Assembly (NCBI GenBank): GCA_036674765.1
Contig: JARVKI010000007.1
Location: 496,001-560,000, forward strand
Direction of reading: 5' to 3'
Length of the DNA: 64,000 bases
Source of the DNA: Seiridium cupressi
Lineage: Eukaryota > Ascomycota > Sordariomycetes > Amphisphaeriales > Sporocadaceae
Numbering within the stretch: position 1 is the stretch's first letter; each line of letters begins with the position of its first letter. A model generated the notes under the pieces. That model worked only from the letters and a program-made list of their open reading frames with translations. It was not told where the DNA came from and did no database searches. Shown here in pieces: positions 1 to 12,516 of the stretch. Position numbers and translations under genes: made by a program.

Positions 1-42
1 TGCATATTCTGCAGGTCGGGCTCTGATACTAAATTAAACCAG

Positions 43-1081
43 AGTCTGTGTCATGTTCGTCACCTTTTTCGACACTTGCATGGTAACCCTTGTGGCTCTG
101 ATCGTTTGGAAATACTCCGGCTACGTTGTCTTCTTGCCATGGCTGTTCTTTGCAACTTTCGACGGCCTGTATATTTCTTCGTCACTCACCAAGGTTCCTG
201 ACGGTGCTTGGTTCACACTCACAATATCTGGCATTCTTGCTTGCCTCTTCCTCTTGTGGCGCTTTGGGAAAGAGAGTCAGTGGCACGCCGAAGCCGAGGA
301 CAGATTTAAGCCCTCCTCCTTAGTCATCAAGGATAATGATGGCGGCCTGTCCTTGGCAGATCGGTGGGGCGGCGGGTCCCTCAGCAGAATTAGAGGTCTG
401 GGTATCTACTTTGACAAGACAGGAGTCTTAACACCCATGGTCTTCACCCAGTTTGTGTCAAAGTTTGGTGCGATCCCCGAGGCGATGGTGTTCTTCCACC
501 TCCACCCCGTCGAAGCGCCCACAGTGCCAGATGCGGAACGATATTCCGTCTCTCGGCTAGGCGCTATCCCAGGATGCTACAGGCTTGTTGTCAGCCATGG
601 TTTTATGGACGAGGTCATTTCGCCAGATCTCGCACTGCTGGTGTATGAACAAGTCCGAAAGTTCATTGTCCGCCAAGCGGGCGGTGAATTATTGCCTGAT
701 GAGAGCGAGATACAAGATGAGTCAGTAGCTACGTCCACGAGTGTCGAGCAGGAGTGTAATCAAGGGATCAACGAGAGTCCTGCCGTATCTGATGTCAACG
801 GTGTCGTCGAGGGAGATGAGAAGGGGAAACATCGCCGCCCTATTGAGCTTAGCGATGACAGAGTCAAGATGGAGCTTGCGCACCTCGATCGCGCCTTTGC
901 CAACAAGGTCATGTATGTGATCGGCAAGGAGCAAATGCGGATCAGGACTTCAACGCGTATCTTCAGGCGTATGCTTCTCACATTGTTTCTATGGATCAGA
1001 GAGAACACCAGGGCGAAGATTGCAAATCTGAAGCTATCTATGGATCGTGTTGTTGAAGTTGGATTCGTCAAGGAGATCTAA
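43..1081 (+). CDS. HAK/KUP-family potassium transporter, C-terminal part (5' end outside window)
   Basis: This is the last exon of a plasma-membrane high-affinity K+ transporter of the KUP/HAK/KT family. The reading frame has a stop at 35-37, just upstream of an intron-like 3' end (TACTAA branch motif, then AG at 41-42). The exon therefore starts at 43 and begins with residues VCVMFVTFFDTCMVTL. The ATG at 53 is internal and is not the true start. The visible part has hydrophobic segments over its first 70 residues, then the cytosolic C-terminal region with the family-typical stretches KFGAIPEAMVFFHL and CYRLVVSHGFMDEV. An acidic, variable linker follows, and then a basic tail ending at TAA 1079-1081. 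The N-terminal membrane domain, including the ion path, lies to the left of the window. The family call is firm; the exact paralogue cannot be told. Confidence 0.88.
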
Positions 1082-1965
1082 TGTTGTAGTGTGACAAACA
1101 CGGACAAGATGTCACCAATGATCGGTTAACAAATATTCGATATATTGTAGAAGCTATAGAGGAGATTCCGATTATGATATTGGACTACGTAAATTATGAC
1201 ATAGCATTTATTCGCCAAATGTCGAGAACTTAAGATGATCAACTTGCGCTTTAAGCATTTTAGCCTCCTGTCCTCCAAACCTCAGTCTTGAAAAGAATTC
1301 CAAAGAAACCATCTCCCCTTCCTTTGTTTCTTTGGACAAACATCCCTTCGTAAGCAACAAAATTCTCGAGACGCAGAAGTCTCGGGTAATTGCGCCACAA
1401 GGCGTCTGCTAAGATATTTCTATGGCATAAAAAATGCTATTTATCTATCGACCGGCGATTAAATCTCTCCGAGAGTGAAACACGCCGCTTATTTAATAAA
1501 TGTCCAATCCCTTGCATGTACCAGCCCTGGAACCTCAATCGAAAGAGCTGAAGCAAAACTCTGGTCAATCTGGCGGTTTACCAAAGGACTGGCCAAACAA
1601 CTGCTCTATAAACAGTAGCAATACCATAAATGACAATGTACCTTAAAATTTGTGAAAGCTCCCAAAAAGAATCTCCGGTATTAATTTTCCTGTACCATCC
1701 TGTATCACTCTATAATTTTATATGGCATTCAATTGATTGCAGGTGCCAAGGGATAGACCTGCATTGAAGACATAGATGGGACAAGATATCATGTCTCAGC
1801 CTTCTTGGGTGTATTCCATCTACATGCAGTCAGTTGACCAGCCAGCCGCTCTACACTCTCAATGGAGAGAGTAAGAACATATGCATGACATTGCCTTCGA
1901 CACCTCTTCTGTTTTTACTATGGGCTCGATTAATGGTAAGTTTTCGCTTCGGATTCTTGCTTGAG
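1082..1965. other. Intergenic region between transporter and WSC gene
   Basis: About 880 bases, rather AT-rich, with only short open frames. The frame of the next gene is open from 1834, but the residues before 1966 look unlike a protein start. This region should hold the transporter 3' UTR and the promoter and 5' UTR of the WSC gene. I see no further gene, RNA or repeat. Confidence 0.5.
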
Positions 1966-4900
1966 ATGCGGAACAACCAAAGTTCTTTGAACTGGTGGCT
2001 CGCCATCTGGGGTATCGTTTTCGCCTTAATATCTATCACTCATGGACAGGGATTTTATCTTGAGCCATTTTCTTGCTCGTCAGCGCAAAACTGGCAGGAA
2101 CTTGGATGTTACGACACTACGGCACAGCCCTTTACCTTTGCTGTGCAGAATGGATGGAATGGCGACGATCCTTCGCGAAGTTATGCCAACTTCAACCCCG
2201 GTGGCAACGTCATCAACAGCACAGTCACCCCCAAGTTTTGTGTGCAGGCTTGTAGGGCGCACGGCTTCAGATACGCTTCGCTTTATGATCGAACATGTCG
2301 CTGTGGGACAGTCTTGGGATCACTCCAGTCCAAGAGATCAAGTGATCAGACCTTATGCTACGCAACCCCGGATGCGAATCCATGTGGTGGCGACAAGTCT
2401 GAGAATTGCGGTCAGACCAGCTCGAATAATCACGCTCGTATCTTTGTCGATCCTTCATTTGAAACCGAAGCGAATCTGATGGCGGCGGGTTCAACAATTG
2501 TGGCTAACTCTTATCTTCTCCTCGGATGCTTCAATCGACCAAACTTGCCATCCGACGACTCGAACAGGGAATCACGCCAGATGACGCCCCTAGCATGTCT
2601 GGTGAATTGTGCGCTATATGGATTCCCTTTGGTGTATATGTATTATGACACAAGGTTGGACTCCCAGATTTCACGGCCAGCATCTTGTGCTTACTAAATA
2701 TTAGCTCTGGTACCCTCACCCCTGTTCATTGCTTCTGCGGGACAGATTTCGGTATACAGTCACGGTCTTATGATGATAGCGTGAATAGTGGAAGTAACAA
2801 GAAATGCGACATAGTCTGCACCAGTGGATCTCAGTCAGTTTGACCAGACCAATAGTGATCTTCATCACCGATACTCATTTACTCCAGTGGCTGCAATTCT
2901 GCGACAACAAGGTGCTGCGGTGACGCTGGCGCCCAAGTTTACCCGATTTATGCCAATCCTAGGCTTATGGGGTGTCATGTGAGTAATTACGTCTGGTTCG
3001 GCTTCTTCTTTTCCCCCCTCCTCAAGGAATCTAGGTTCCTTTTGTCAGGCTGCGGAACATATGACCATACATCAGACAGTTTTTTATCAAGCGAGTCCTG
3101 CGGTCGGATTTGAGAGAATGAATTGTCTAATGTATTTCTCGCCACTTAGATTCCTCGTATCCCAGGATACTATCCTACCGAGACCAACAACATGTACGCC
3201 ACACCAGTTTCTACCCAGTACTCATGCATAGCCACACCTGTTAGTCTCTCTTCTCGGCGGAATTCTGTGACGACATATTCGTTCAGCGGTTCCGCTGTTG
3301 GTACAATCACTAGATCTGCGAGTTTTGTCGCCACAGTCACGAGCGTTGGTAGTTCTGGGGCTACAAACTACGTGAACTTTGGTTGCTACGACGGGGGTGT
3401 GAGCAGTGCACTATTGTACGGTGGTGCGATCGCCACAGTTGAACCGACTGGTACACCTTCGAGTATTGATGTTGACAGATGTGTCAGCTACTGTGCTGCA
3501 GCTGGTAAGTCGTGGGCTGCTGTAGGTGGTCCTCGCACTGCCACTCGATGTGTTTGCGGCGATAGAATCGGAGTCGCTCTTTCGGGACCAATCGCTATGG
3601 ATTACTGTAACGAGCCATGCCAAGGGACTGGTAGTCAACAGAACTGCGGTGACACGAGCAGGGTGATCGTCTATGCCGCCTCACCCAGCGCGACTACGGG
3701 CTCATGGTATTCGAACTGGCAGTCGAAAATCATCAGCCGAACTGTAAGATTTCTCCTTCCCGTATCCATGACAAGTCAACTTCCATGTGATTATAAGGAC
3801 CACTGACACAACATGATGCAATCTTTAGTATGGCTGTACTGGATGTAGGTTATTCCCAAAGACTTTTGTCATGCATTTGAATCAGACGACTTTTACTTGA
3901 AGCCTTGGGTTTCTTCTGGATTTCGATCTCCATGGCTCACTAGTAGTGCAGCAACAACCACTGCGACTACGACATCGACGTCGAGTAGTTCAGCCGCTAC
4001 CTCTTCTACCTCAACGACCTTCGTGACTACGACCACAACGTCAAGCAGCCGCACGAGCACGTCCAGCTCTAGCGTATCTTCATCTTCGACCACCACTTCT
4101 GTGCTTCGAACGATTTCCAGCAGTGCTAGCAGCACATCTACGTCTCAGAGCTCATCTACTTCATTGACATCAACATCGAGTTCAGCGTCCACAACCAGGT
4201 CTTCTACACTCGTGACACAAAGTGGTCCCAGCATCAGCTCTACCAGTCCTACTAGTCCTGCCACTTCGACTACTTCTTCGACCACTTCCACTTTTTCGAT
4301 TAGCAGTTCGACCACTTTTACGAGTTCCATCAGCTCTACAAGTTCGACTTCCATTAGTTCGACTAGTCCTATGAGCTCTACGAGTTTGGCCGCTACGAGT
4401 ACGACCTCCACCAGTACGACCAATTCTATTAGGTCGATTAGTCCTATTAGCTCTACAAGTTTGGCATTTACAAGTTTTACCAGTTCCATCAATTTGATTA
4501 GCCCTACTAGCTCTGCGAGTTCAACCTCCTCGAGTTCTGATTCGACCAATTCACCCAGTTCCAGCAGCTCCAGCCAATCGTCATTGCAGTCAACAACTAC
4601 ATCCCCAACTACAAGCAATCCAACTTCCAACACCGGACTATCATCCTCTGCCTTAGCATCTCAAAGCAATAGGGACACAAGCCTTGGTAGCTCTCCTTCT
4701 GATAGCCCGGTGCCAACCACACCTATGACAATGTCATTGAGCTCGGCGACAACTAGTTCATCTGTAATTCACAGCAGTTCAGTTGGCATCACAACTAGCT
4801 CTTTCACAGTCACGACGTCATGGACGTCTTCGTCCTCAGCATCAGATAGTGCCGTTACTTCCACTTCAATGTCGGCGACCTCCTCGAGCTCTTCCTCTAC

Positions 4901-7900
4901 TAGCAACCTTGTTTTAAGCTCTTCGACTGCTCTGAGCTCAAGCGATCTTAGTCCCAGTACCAGTACTGCGGGGAGCTCTACCTCCTCGAACGATACCTTA
5001 AGCAGAGAAATTACTAGCAGTTCAACAAGCTCTGTCAACACCACATCAGCCTCGAGCTCGTCGGTGTATACGAGTGACAGTAGTACCTCCGAAACAAACC
5101 CCACGACCACTATTTCAACAAGCTTTCCGACTGATACCATAGTCAGCAAAACAAGTTTTGAAACATCAATTGGAAGTACTACTCAGGATGGGGATATTAG
5201 TACATCCACCACCGTGTCGAGTTCCCACCAAACTATGAGCACGTTTAGTTCTGGAGACGTGTCTTCCGTTTCGTCCAGCCCATCCCAAGGTGCTCAGGAT
5301 TCAGTTACTGAAACGACCCGTAGCTCAACTTCTTCGTCGAGTTCGAGTGGGATAACACTAATGTCCCAAGCGACTAGCACGATGGATTTCGAATCATCGA
5401 CAGAGTCTTCCGCGGAGTCTTCGACAATTTCATCGACGAGCGTACCAGATACAACAAGCTCCCAATCGTCATCAAAGGTGTCAGAATCCTCTTCCTTGTC
5501 AAGTACCACCCTTAGCAGTTTCTCTACGTCTTCATCTGAGGACCTGTCTACAAGCCAGGGACAGACCTCAATCGACTCTTTCAGTTCGAGTTCTACGACT
5601 CAGTTTACATCCACTGGTACGACCAGTGATGACGAAACCTCTACAACTACTTTTCCGACTGGTACACAAATCGGAATATCCGCGCCCGAGACGACGGAAA
5701 TCTCAACGTCGAGAACATCTTCTGAATCAAATGTTAGCTCGTCTAGCAAATGGACACCACCAACTACGACTTTTGAAACCACCTCACTTTCTTCATCCAC
5801 CAACTCGCACCTGACCACAAGTGTAAGCCGCGTGCTCGCAATCCCAATGTTCGTTTTCTAATCTCCTATACCAACATGAACCTTATATGTAGGAGCAAAC
5901 AAGTATCACGTCGTCGCAATTTACGTCCACGTCGAGTAGTGAAACAGAAGGAGAAGCAGGAACATCAGTTTGGACGTCGTCTAGTAGCCTCACAACATCA
6001 GACGAGCAGTCAATCCAGTCGACAACTGGCAAGGAGACATCAATCGATACTTCGCAGACTTCTGAGTCTAGTCAAACCCCAACAGCGACCAGCTCTGATA
6101 GTACCACGGTGTTTGAGACTCCGACGACAACGCATTCATCAGAATCTTCTTCGAGTTCAGAAGAGTCCGCTACTCAAACTTCAGCAGAGGGCTCAACTAT
6201 CAACACTGACACTTCCCTTTCAAACAACATTCCAACGACGTCGACAAGCACAAGTACTAATAGCCAAGAAGCAACGGACACAATATCCCTCATAAGTTCA
6301 TTTCCTTCATCAACTCCGGATGGTACAACAACATTCACGGACACAGACAGTAGCACCTCAAGCAGTATGAGCAGTGATTCGACGGGTACAGACGCAACAA
6401 TGACATTTGCTAGCACGGAGTCGACCAATGATGCATCATCGACTTGGCAATCCCCGGCATCCTCGATTGACACGACCAGTGATGTGAGCATGACTACTGA
6501 AACCCAGTTATCATCTTTCTCGAATCAATTCAGCTCAGGCAGCGTGACAACAGACTCCGGGACAAGTAGCACCACTTCACCGAGCTTGGATATATTCTCA
6601 AATGTGTTCGGTAATGATTCTACCTCTTTGTTGACAGATATAGTGTCCATGTCCACTACCTTCTCACTTGAGAGCACTTCTTCAACGATATCGGACTTGA
6701 GTTTAGCCACCGAAACGTCCACTTCAGATTTCTCCACATCATCAACTACCACTATGGAGATTAGTGCTACGATAATTATATCGACCACGGCAGAAGAAAT
6801 AAGTACACCGAGTCAGGATCTTACAGTGACTATCACTACTTCTTCAATCAACGACTCCTCTACACCACAGGTCAGCGATACTTCTATAAGTTCAACAGCC
6901 TTGGATTCAGCAATAGTTACCTCGCCAGCCAGTACCAGTGACGTCCCCGAAACTACCTCGAGCAATAGCGAGAGTTCTACCGAGTCCTCACAAAGCACAC
7001 TTACCAGTACAAACCCGTCTGAATCAGCTGTGATTACGACTCAAATTCTCCAGTCAAGTTCCAACAATAATTCCGAGTCGACATCTGGCAGTCCACCGAT
7101 CTCTAGTTCCTCGGCGGAGAGCACTATTTTGTCGAGCTCCTCAGAAGAGGAAACGACCATTGAATCCAGTACTACCCTAACGGGTAACACCACTGTTAGG
7201 ACGACAACGAGTTCAGTCCAGGAGGCTGTAGGAAGTACCTCGATACTCACAACGAGTGTTTCAGATGATACGACCATGGCTAGCACTACGTCTTCAGCCA
7301 CGGGCCCTCCAAATGAGACTTCTACAACCAGCTCTATGTTTAGGACAAGCGCTTCATCTACAGATGGGGCCTCGGCAACCACTTCAATTGGATCAACAGA
7401 GGTTGGAATAATGACTTCTGATCAAAACACGACAGCTAATTTTGATCAATCCTCTTACACTTCCACCACTGATATCACATCCTCTAGCTTTACGGTAGAT
7501 TTGGACACTTCTACTCAAGTAATTTCGTCTCAAGTCTCGATCATGACGACATCATCCAGTGAAGAGGCTCCCGGTGGTACCAGCCCGAGGGATACTGTGA
7601 GCGAGACTACTTCGTCGTCATCACGTACGAACCTGGCGACAGCCTCCACATATTCATCATCTGTTTCAAGAATTTCAAGTCGTGAGATAACAAAATCATC
7701 CACAGATAGTGATTTTACCACCTCGTCTAGCAGTTTTATATCAAGCACAGAGATAATGGGAACTTCATCAGCTGGACAGCAATCTGCCGAGACCTCCAGC
7801 CCAAGCATTAGCAACGAACCATCAACTACCCTCACTACGATTGCTACGCTGAAGCTCATGGCCTCTGATACAAGCTCTATCGAGACCTCCGCCACATCCA

Positions 7901-10900
7901 AGACTGCCAGTGAGACAATAACAATAATAACAACGTCAACCACATCACTGGCTCAAGATACACGGATTTCTACTTCCGCGAGTAAGCACAGCTCCACATC
8001 AACCGACTGGAGCACTCAGAGTACATCCAAACTCGATCTTTCCCCAGATGGGCAAACCATTATTACCACCACCGTAGCGCCAACAGGATCAACGTCCAGC
8101 TCCAATTCCATACTGACAACAAGTTCCCGATCTGATTCAACACTGTTGATAAGAAGTGATTCAGAGTCTTCCTCTGAGACAACTAGCGGTACTGATAATA
8201 CCCACAGAACGTCAGAGGTAAGCACTGTGCCAAATACGAGGACCGCCGGAAGTACGAGTCGCTTTGAGATATCTTCATCCAAAGTAGATCCAGGTGACAG
8301 CAATCTGAAAAGCAGTGACATTTCGACTACTACGACACCGACAGCGTCAATAACCAGTTTGACTACAAGTAGTTTAGAGATCGCAAGCGAGTCAGGAAAG
8401 TCGACTTCCACAAGCGCAAGCACTTCGTCATACGCCAGCTTGAGCCCCACGAGCTTCTCCTCCACAGAGCAATCAAGCACTCTCTGGGAAATAAATCCGC
8501 CTACTACAGTGTCAAGCATGAGTAATACAATTCCGTTCAGTACTACCGTTGACCAACAGAGTCATGTACTAAGTGATGCTACAATGACCGGCCAGCCTAC
8601 AAGCTTCTCTGGTGCAACTTTAACTACAAGCAACACTGGCGATCGTACAATAGAAGATACTCAAATAAGCCGAGCCATATCTTCTTCGTTGTTCCTCGAG
8701 AAAACCAGTGCTATTCTCGCCGGTTCGAGTAACACTGCCATGTCTTCCTCATCCTCCAGCTCAACACATGAATCCATTCCCGAAGCAGAGTTTGTATCAA
8801 GTACCGAAAGGACAGCTTTTACGGGAGGCACGGCAGAACCTTCGAGCAGCGAGATTTCATTGTCTGCATCAAGTACCGAATTTTCCTCCACCAATCAAGA
8901 AGCCCTATCCACTACATCACCTGGCTCTTCAGAAGTATCCACAACGATTCTGACTAGTCCCTCTTCTACATCAATAATAACTAGTACTGGTATCAGCTCG
9001 CTTGCGACGACTACAAGCCAAGGTACAGTCACAACCAACGCTAAGACTGCAATTGCGTCGACCAGCTCTGTCATCACCCTCGAAACTTCACATAATAGCC
9101 CTCCATTCACAAGCGATGACGTAACATCAATCAGCGGTGGGGGTTCGATCACCAGCGTAGTTCCAAGCGGCGGTGCATCTCAGATCAATACGAATAATTT
9201 TGACAAAACCTCAAGCAGTAATGGGGATCTGGGTAGTACAACTTCACTTGCCAGTGAGTTTACTTCTAGTGACACTGCTGCAACATCCTCAAAGCCCGAT
9301 ATTACTTCGATTTCCATGCTATCTGGACCATCGGACACCTCAAGCAACTTGCAGACAACAGACTCATCTGCAGCATCTTCGACGTTGAGTTCATTTGTGG
9401 AGTCCTCGAAGACTTCAGGGCAGACCTCGGAAAACCTTTCATCCCCAGGATTCACTGGACCTCAAACAAGATCAATAACGAGTATATCTGAATCATTAAG
9501 TGACATTCAGCCGACAACAAGAGATTTTGACCTCGCAACGTCAACCTTTAGTCCCGGCGCCTCATTCGATGGTTTTAGTTCACCGTCATCAACAACTTCG
9601 ACACTCCCTTCGGCCATCCTGACACCATCGCTGGCCGTGGAGTCCTCACCAACAAGCACGAATGGGTTGTCAAATAATGAACCATCCTCTAACGTCTTTA
9701 CGAGTTCGCCGATATTGACAAGTGGCGACTCGCCAGTGGTGACACTCATCAACAGCAGAACATCATCTCAGAGTTCGAATGATGCTCAAACACCCGGAAG
9801 TGACAGCGATTTTGTCTCAAGCGGTACCGTGGAGGCAACACCTTCGGAAACGAGTTCCACTGTCAAACCAACAGTCACAGTGAGCTCTATGAAGATGAGG
9901 AGTTTTAACTCAATGTTTGATGAAGAAGAGGTGCCACCGGGGATGGCTCAGCTCACTTGGTTTGAAGTCCTCGACGCCAACAACGGGAATGTTCTATCTG
10001 TGGAGAAGTTCATCGTACAATACATTGGCTGTCATGGATTGGAACCCAACCAAAATCCATTTGAGGGGGAGAACGCGACGGATAAATTCAGAAATGACCC
10101 ACACGCTGGCTCGACTGCCTATAAATGTGCAGGTTATTGTGCCGGTGACGGTGAAGGCTTGTCAGCCAACAACCAGGGTGCCTGCTTTTGTGGAGAAACT
10201 GTCGTTCCCACTCAAGGGGGAAAGGAGAGACGGAGGTGCGAAGCGCCGTGTCCTGGTGACAAGAGCCAAAGATGTGGCGGTGGCGAAAAGAGCAGGAAGC
10301 GATGGGTACAACGTGATACAAAGAGCTACTTCAACGTCATACTCGCCATGCGACCTGAGGAGGTGGTTGTTGTGGTCGCTACAAATTCAAGCTCCGCAGC
10401 TACACCGTCATCTACAGACATGCAGTCGTCTCCGGCCATGTCGTTGTCCACAGGCATACAGTTACCCACGGATACGCACTTGTCTACAGACACGCTGTTG
10501 CACTCACACACACTGGTATCTTCAGGTACTCTCTTACCTACAAGCATGCAGTTACCTATACGCACGCAGTCATCTACGGACGCATGGCCAGATACAGGCT
10601 TTCAATCTTCCATAGGCGGCACGCAATCATCCACAGGTACGCATGTATCTACAAGTATGCGATCCACTACGGATATTCAGCAGTCTACAAGCATGGTGCT
10701 GTCATTAGATTCCAGCCTTTCTGTTGATTCTACCGTCTCCGTCATTTCAAATGCTCCAACTATACCAATCAACCGGCCCACGTCCGTAGTGCCTTCCAGT
10801 ATCGATTACTTCCATACTTCCAAAACTGGGTTTAGCCTTTCAGTGAATCCTGGTGGGAGCACTGTGTCTTTGTCCGCTAGTAGCAGCGCAACTAGCTATT

Positions 10901-11968
10901 CGAGACCCAACGATTTCTCCGCTCCAACACCACTACAATCAAGCAGTGGGCTCACTGAGGGCGACTTTCCCTCACGAGGTTCTTGGACTGTCACCCTCTC
11001 CAACGAGGATGTATCTGCGAAACCTGCTACAGGACTTATAGACGGCAAGACTACTACATCGTCTTCTGTTAGTCCTTCGGGCTCGATGGGATCGGCTATA
11101 AATTCTACGAGTGAGATGTTGAGCCGTTCAAGATCCTTCAATACTGCTCCTTTGACGGCTGCTTCAGCAGTTGGCTCTCATATCAGCAAAGGATCGTCCG
11201 TCCGGCCTACTCCCAATTCACCGACATCAACCGATATACCTGAGCCTATAGTATTGGCCGTCATGCCTGCCAATCCAGTCGGGAGCCGCGATAGTAATTT
11301 GGAAGCTCACAGTTGGGAGCGTCGAGCCGAATTCAATGGTTTCATTGGTGAGACCAGTCATGTGAGTCCTGTATCATGCCATGATGCTAGGCGCTTTCTT
11401 CTGAGGCATGGCGAACTACTCTCTGATGGACAGCGAATAGCAACCAGCCCCGGTATAGCGTGGACTCCCTTTCGCCCCAATCCTCAAGGAACCTTATACA
11501 TGCTCTTCTCACTCGTCGCAGGGGTATACTTATCTTGGTCTAACGACGCTTTTTTTCATGGACGCGCAAGCTTTTGCCAGGATAACACTGGTCAGGTGTA
11601 TGCCACCTTCTACACAAACACGGCCGTCCCCTTCCAATGTGCGCCAGTGCTTCTTGTTGTTTATTTAGGTACGTTCTCATTGTAGACGATGTTTGATTGC
11701 GAGACTGAGAGACTTAGAGAGTCAATGTCAGGATGGTTTTGTCATTACCCAGCCCCCAACTATTGCTTCAACGTCCCTGAACGCCATTTCCACGGGAAAC
11801 GGAACGGCCGGTCAAGCTACTTTCACCGGCCTGCCGAGTCTACCAGATCGCATATACCCGAAACCAGCCAGCCCTACAGATCAAATTTGCACAATGACTA
11901 ATCTCACCTGGATACCTGGTGAGCCTACCTTTATTCAGGGTGACAGGTTATATGTCCCAGCTGCCTAG
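1966..11968 (+). CDS. Giant secreted WSC-domain, Ser/Thr-rich mucin-like cell-surface protein
   Basis: Proposed exons: 1966-2654, 2705-2833, 2888-2978, 3049-3102, 3150-3743, 3829-3844, 3886-5822, 5893-11668, 11718-11968. The total of 9,537 nt is divisible by three and gives about 3,178 residues. The ATG at 1966 is preferred over the in-frame 1834 because it gives a clean signal peptide (WWLAIWGIVFALISITHG). WSC-type Cys-rich domains lie near residues 40-158, 183-295 and 390-495. Each has GCY/GCF, a C-x(2-3)-C pair, a CxCG/CFCG core and a final CG(D) motif. A weaker WSC-like module is near 2546-2656. About 1,900 residues of Ser/Thr follow the third domain and would be heavily O-mannosylated. 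The last 190 residues resemble a fungal DUF7908-type domain (FFHGRASFCQ, GQVYATFYT). No GPI signal or C-terminal membrane segment is seen. WSC domains are known as carbohydrate binders and wall sensors, so a wall or matrix role is inferred. The small exons 4 and 6 are the least certain part. Confidence 0.75.
4200..4545 (+). repeat. Degenerate coding repeats in the Ser/Thr-rich region
   Basis: Repeated, diverged units of the form AGTCCTAYTAGCTCTACNAGTTTGGC recur here and encode variants of S-P-x-S-S-T-S-L-A followed by Thr/Ser/Ile runs. The copies are imperfect, as expected for an old expansion inside a mucin domain. The limits are approximate. Confidence 0.5.
10381..10700 (+). repeat. Short-period Ser/Thr repeat block in the WSC mucin
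   Basis: After the fourth WSC-like module the protein shows a loose repeat of about 7-14 residues (STDMQSS, STGIQLPTDTHLSTDT, PTSMQLP, STDAWPD, STGTHVSTSM). At DNA level the repeated core is close to CATCTACAGACAYGCAGT. It sits between Cys-rich and DUF7908-like parts, so a spacer role is likely. Confidence 0.5.
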
Positions 11969-12516
11969 TAGAGAAGGACAGGAAATATGGATCTACTGGT
12001 GAATCAGCGAAGGCTCGCAGACATGAGACCACAAATATCTCATCACTCGGGAGTGTTTACGAGAGTACGGTGCACATAGTACGACACGCATATATCCTAG
12101 CATATTTTATGACTTTCGCAGTCAGCAGAAGATTCATGTCTCAAGGCTTTCATCCAAGTGATGGTGACTATTCATGGGACATTGCTGTCTGGTGTGAAAT
12201 GCACAATCTTTGAAGTCACCATCTCAGTAGAAGTATGCTAGAGAATACACGTGTTATCACACTCTCACACAATCACAACACCATCAAGAGACATATTTCC
12301 GACGATCTTTACATAGCCCAAACATACTAGCTAACACAATACATGTAACTGGGGCTTTGTGAGGTTCTTGCTCTATTGTTGTTCGTTATCCTGCTTTCCA
12401 ACCGGTATCTCTGACTGATCATAAACTCTTCTTAGTCTGATCCCTCATTCCCGATATCGCGAGCCCTTTATGTGTGATGGTTTGCTCCAAAATTCCTTCA
12501 TCTCCTGCAAATAGTT
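11969..12516. other. Intergenic region, convergent genes
   Basis: About 550 bases between the stop of the WSC gene and the stop of the minus-strand gene at 12517. It should hold both 3' UTRs. No open frame, repeat or RNA gene is evident. Confidence 0.5.

Noticed and set aside
3893..9752. Many Val/Leu/Glu-rich minus-strand frames (up to 167 codons) opposite the Ser/Thr-rich region
   Set aside because: They are mirror effects of Ser/Thr codons (TCN, AGY, ACN) that rarely give stops on the other strand. Their composition is monotonous and they end wherever the sense codon mix changes.
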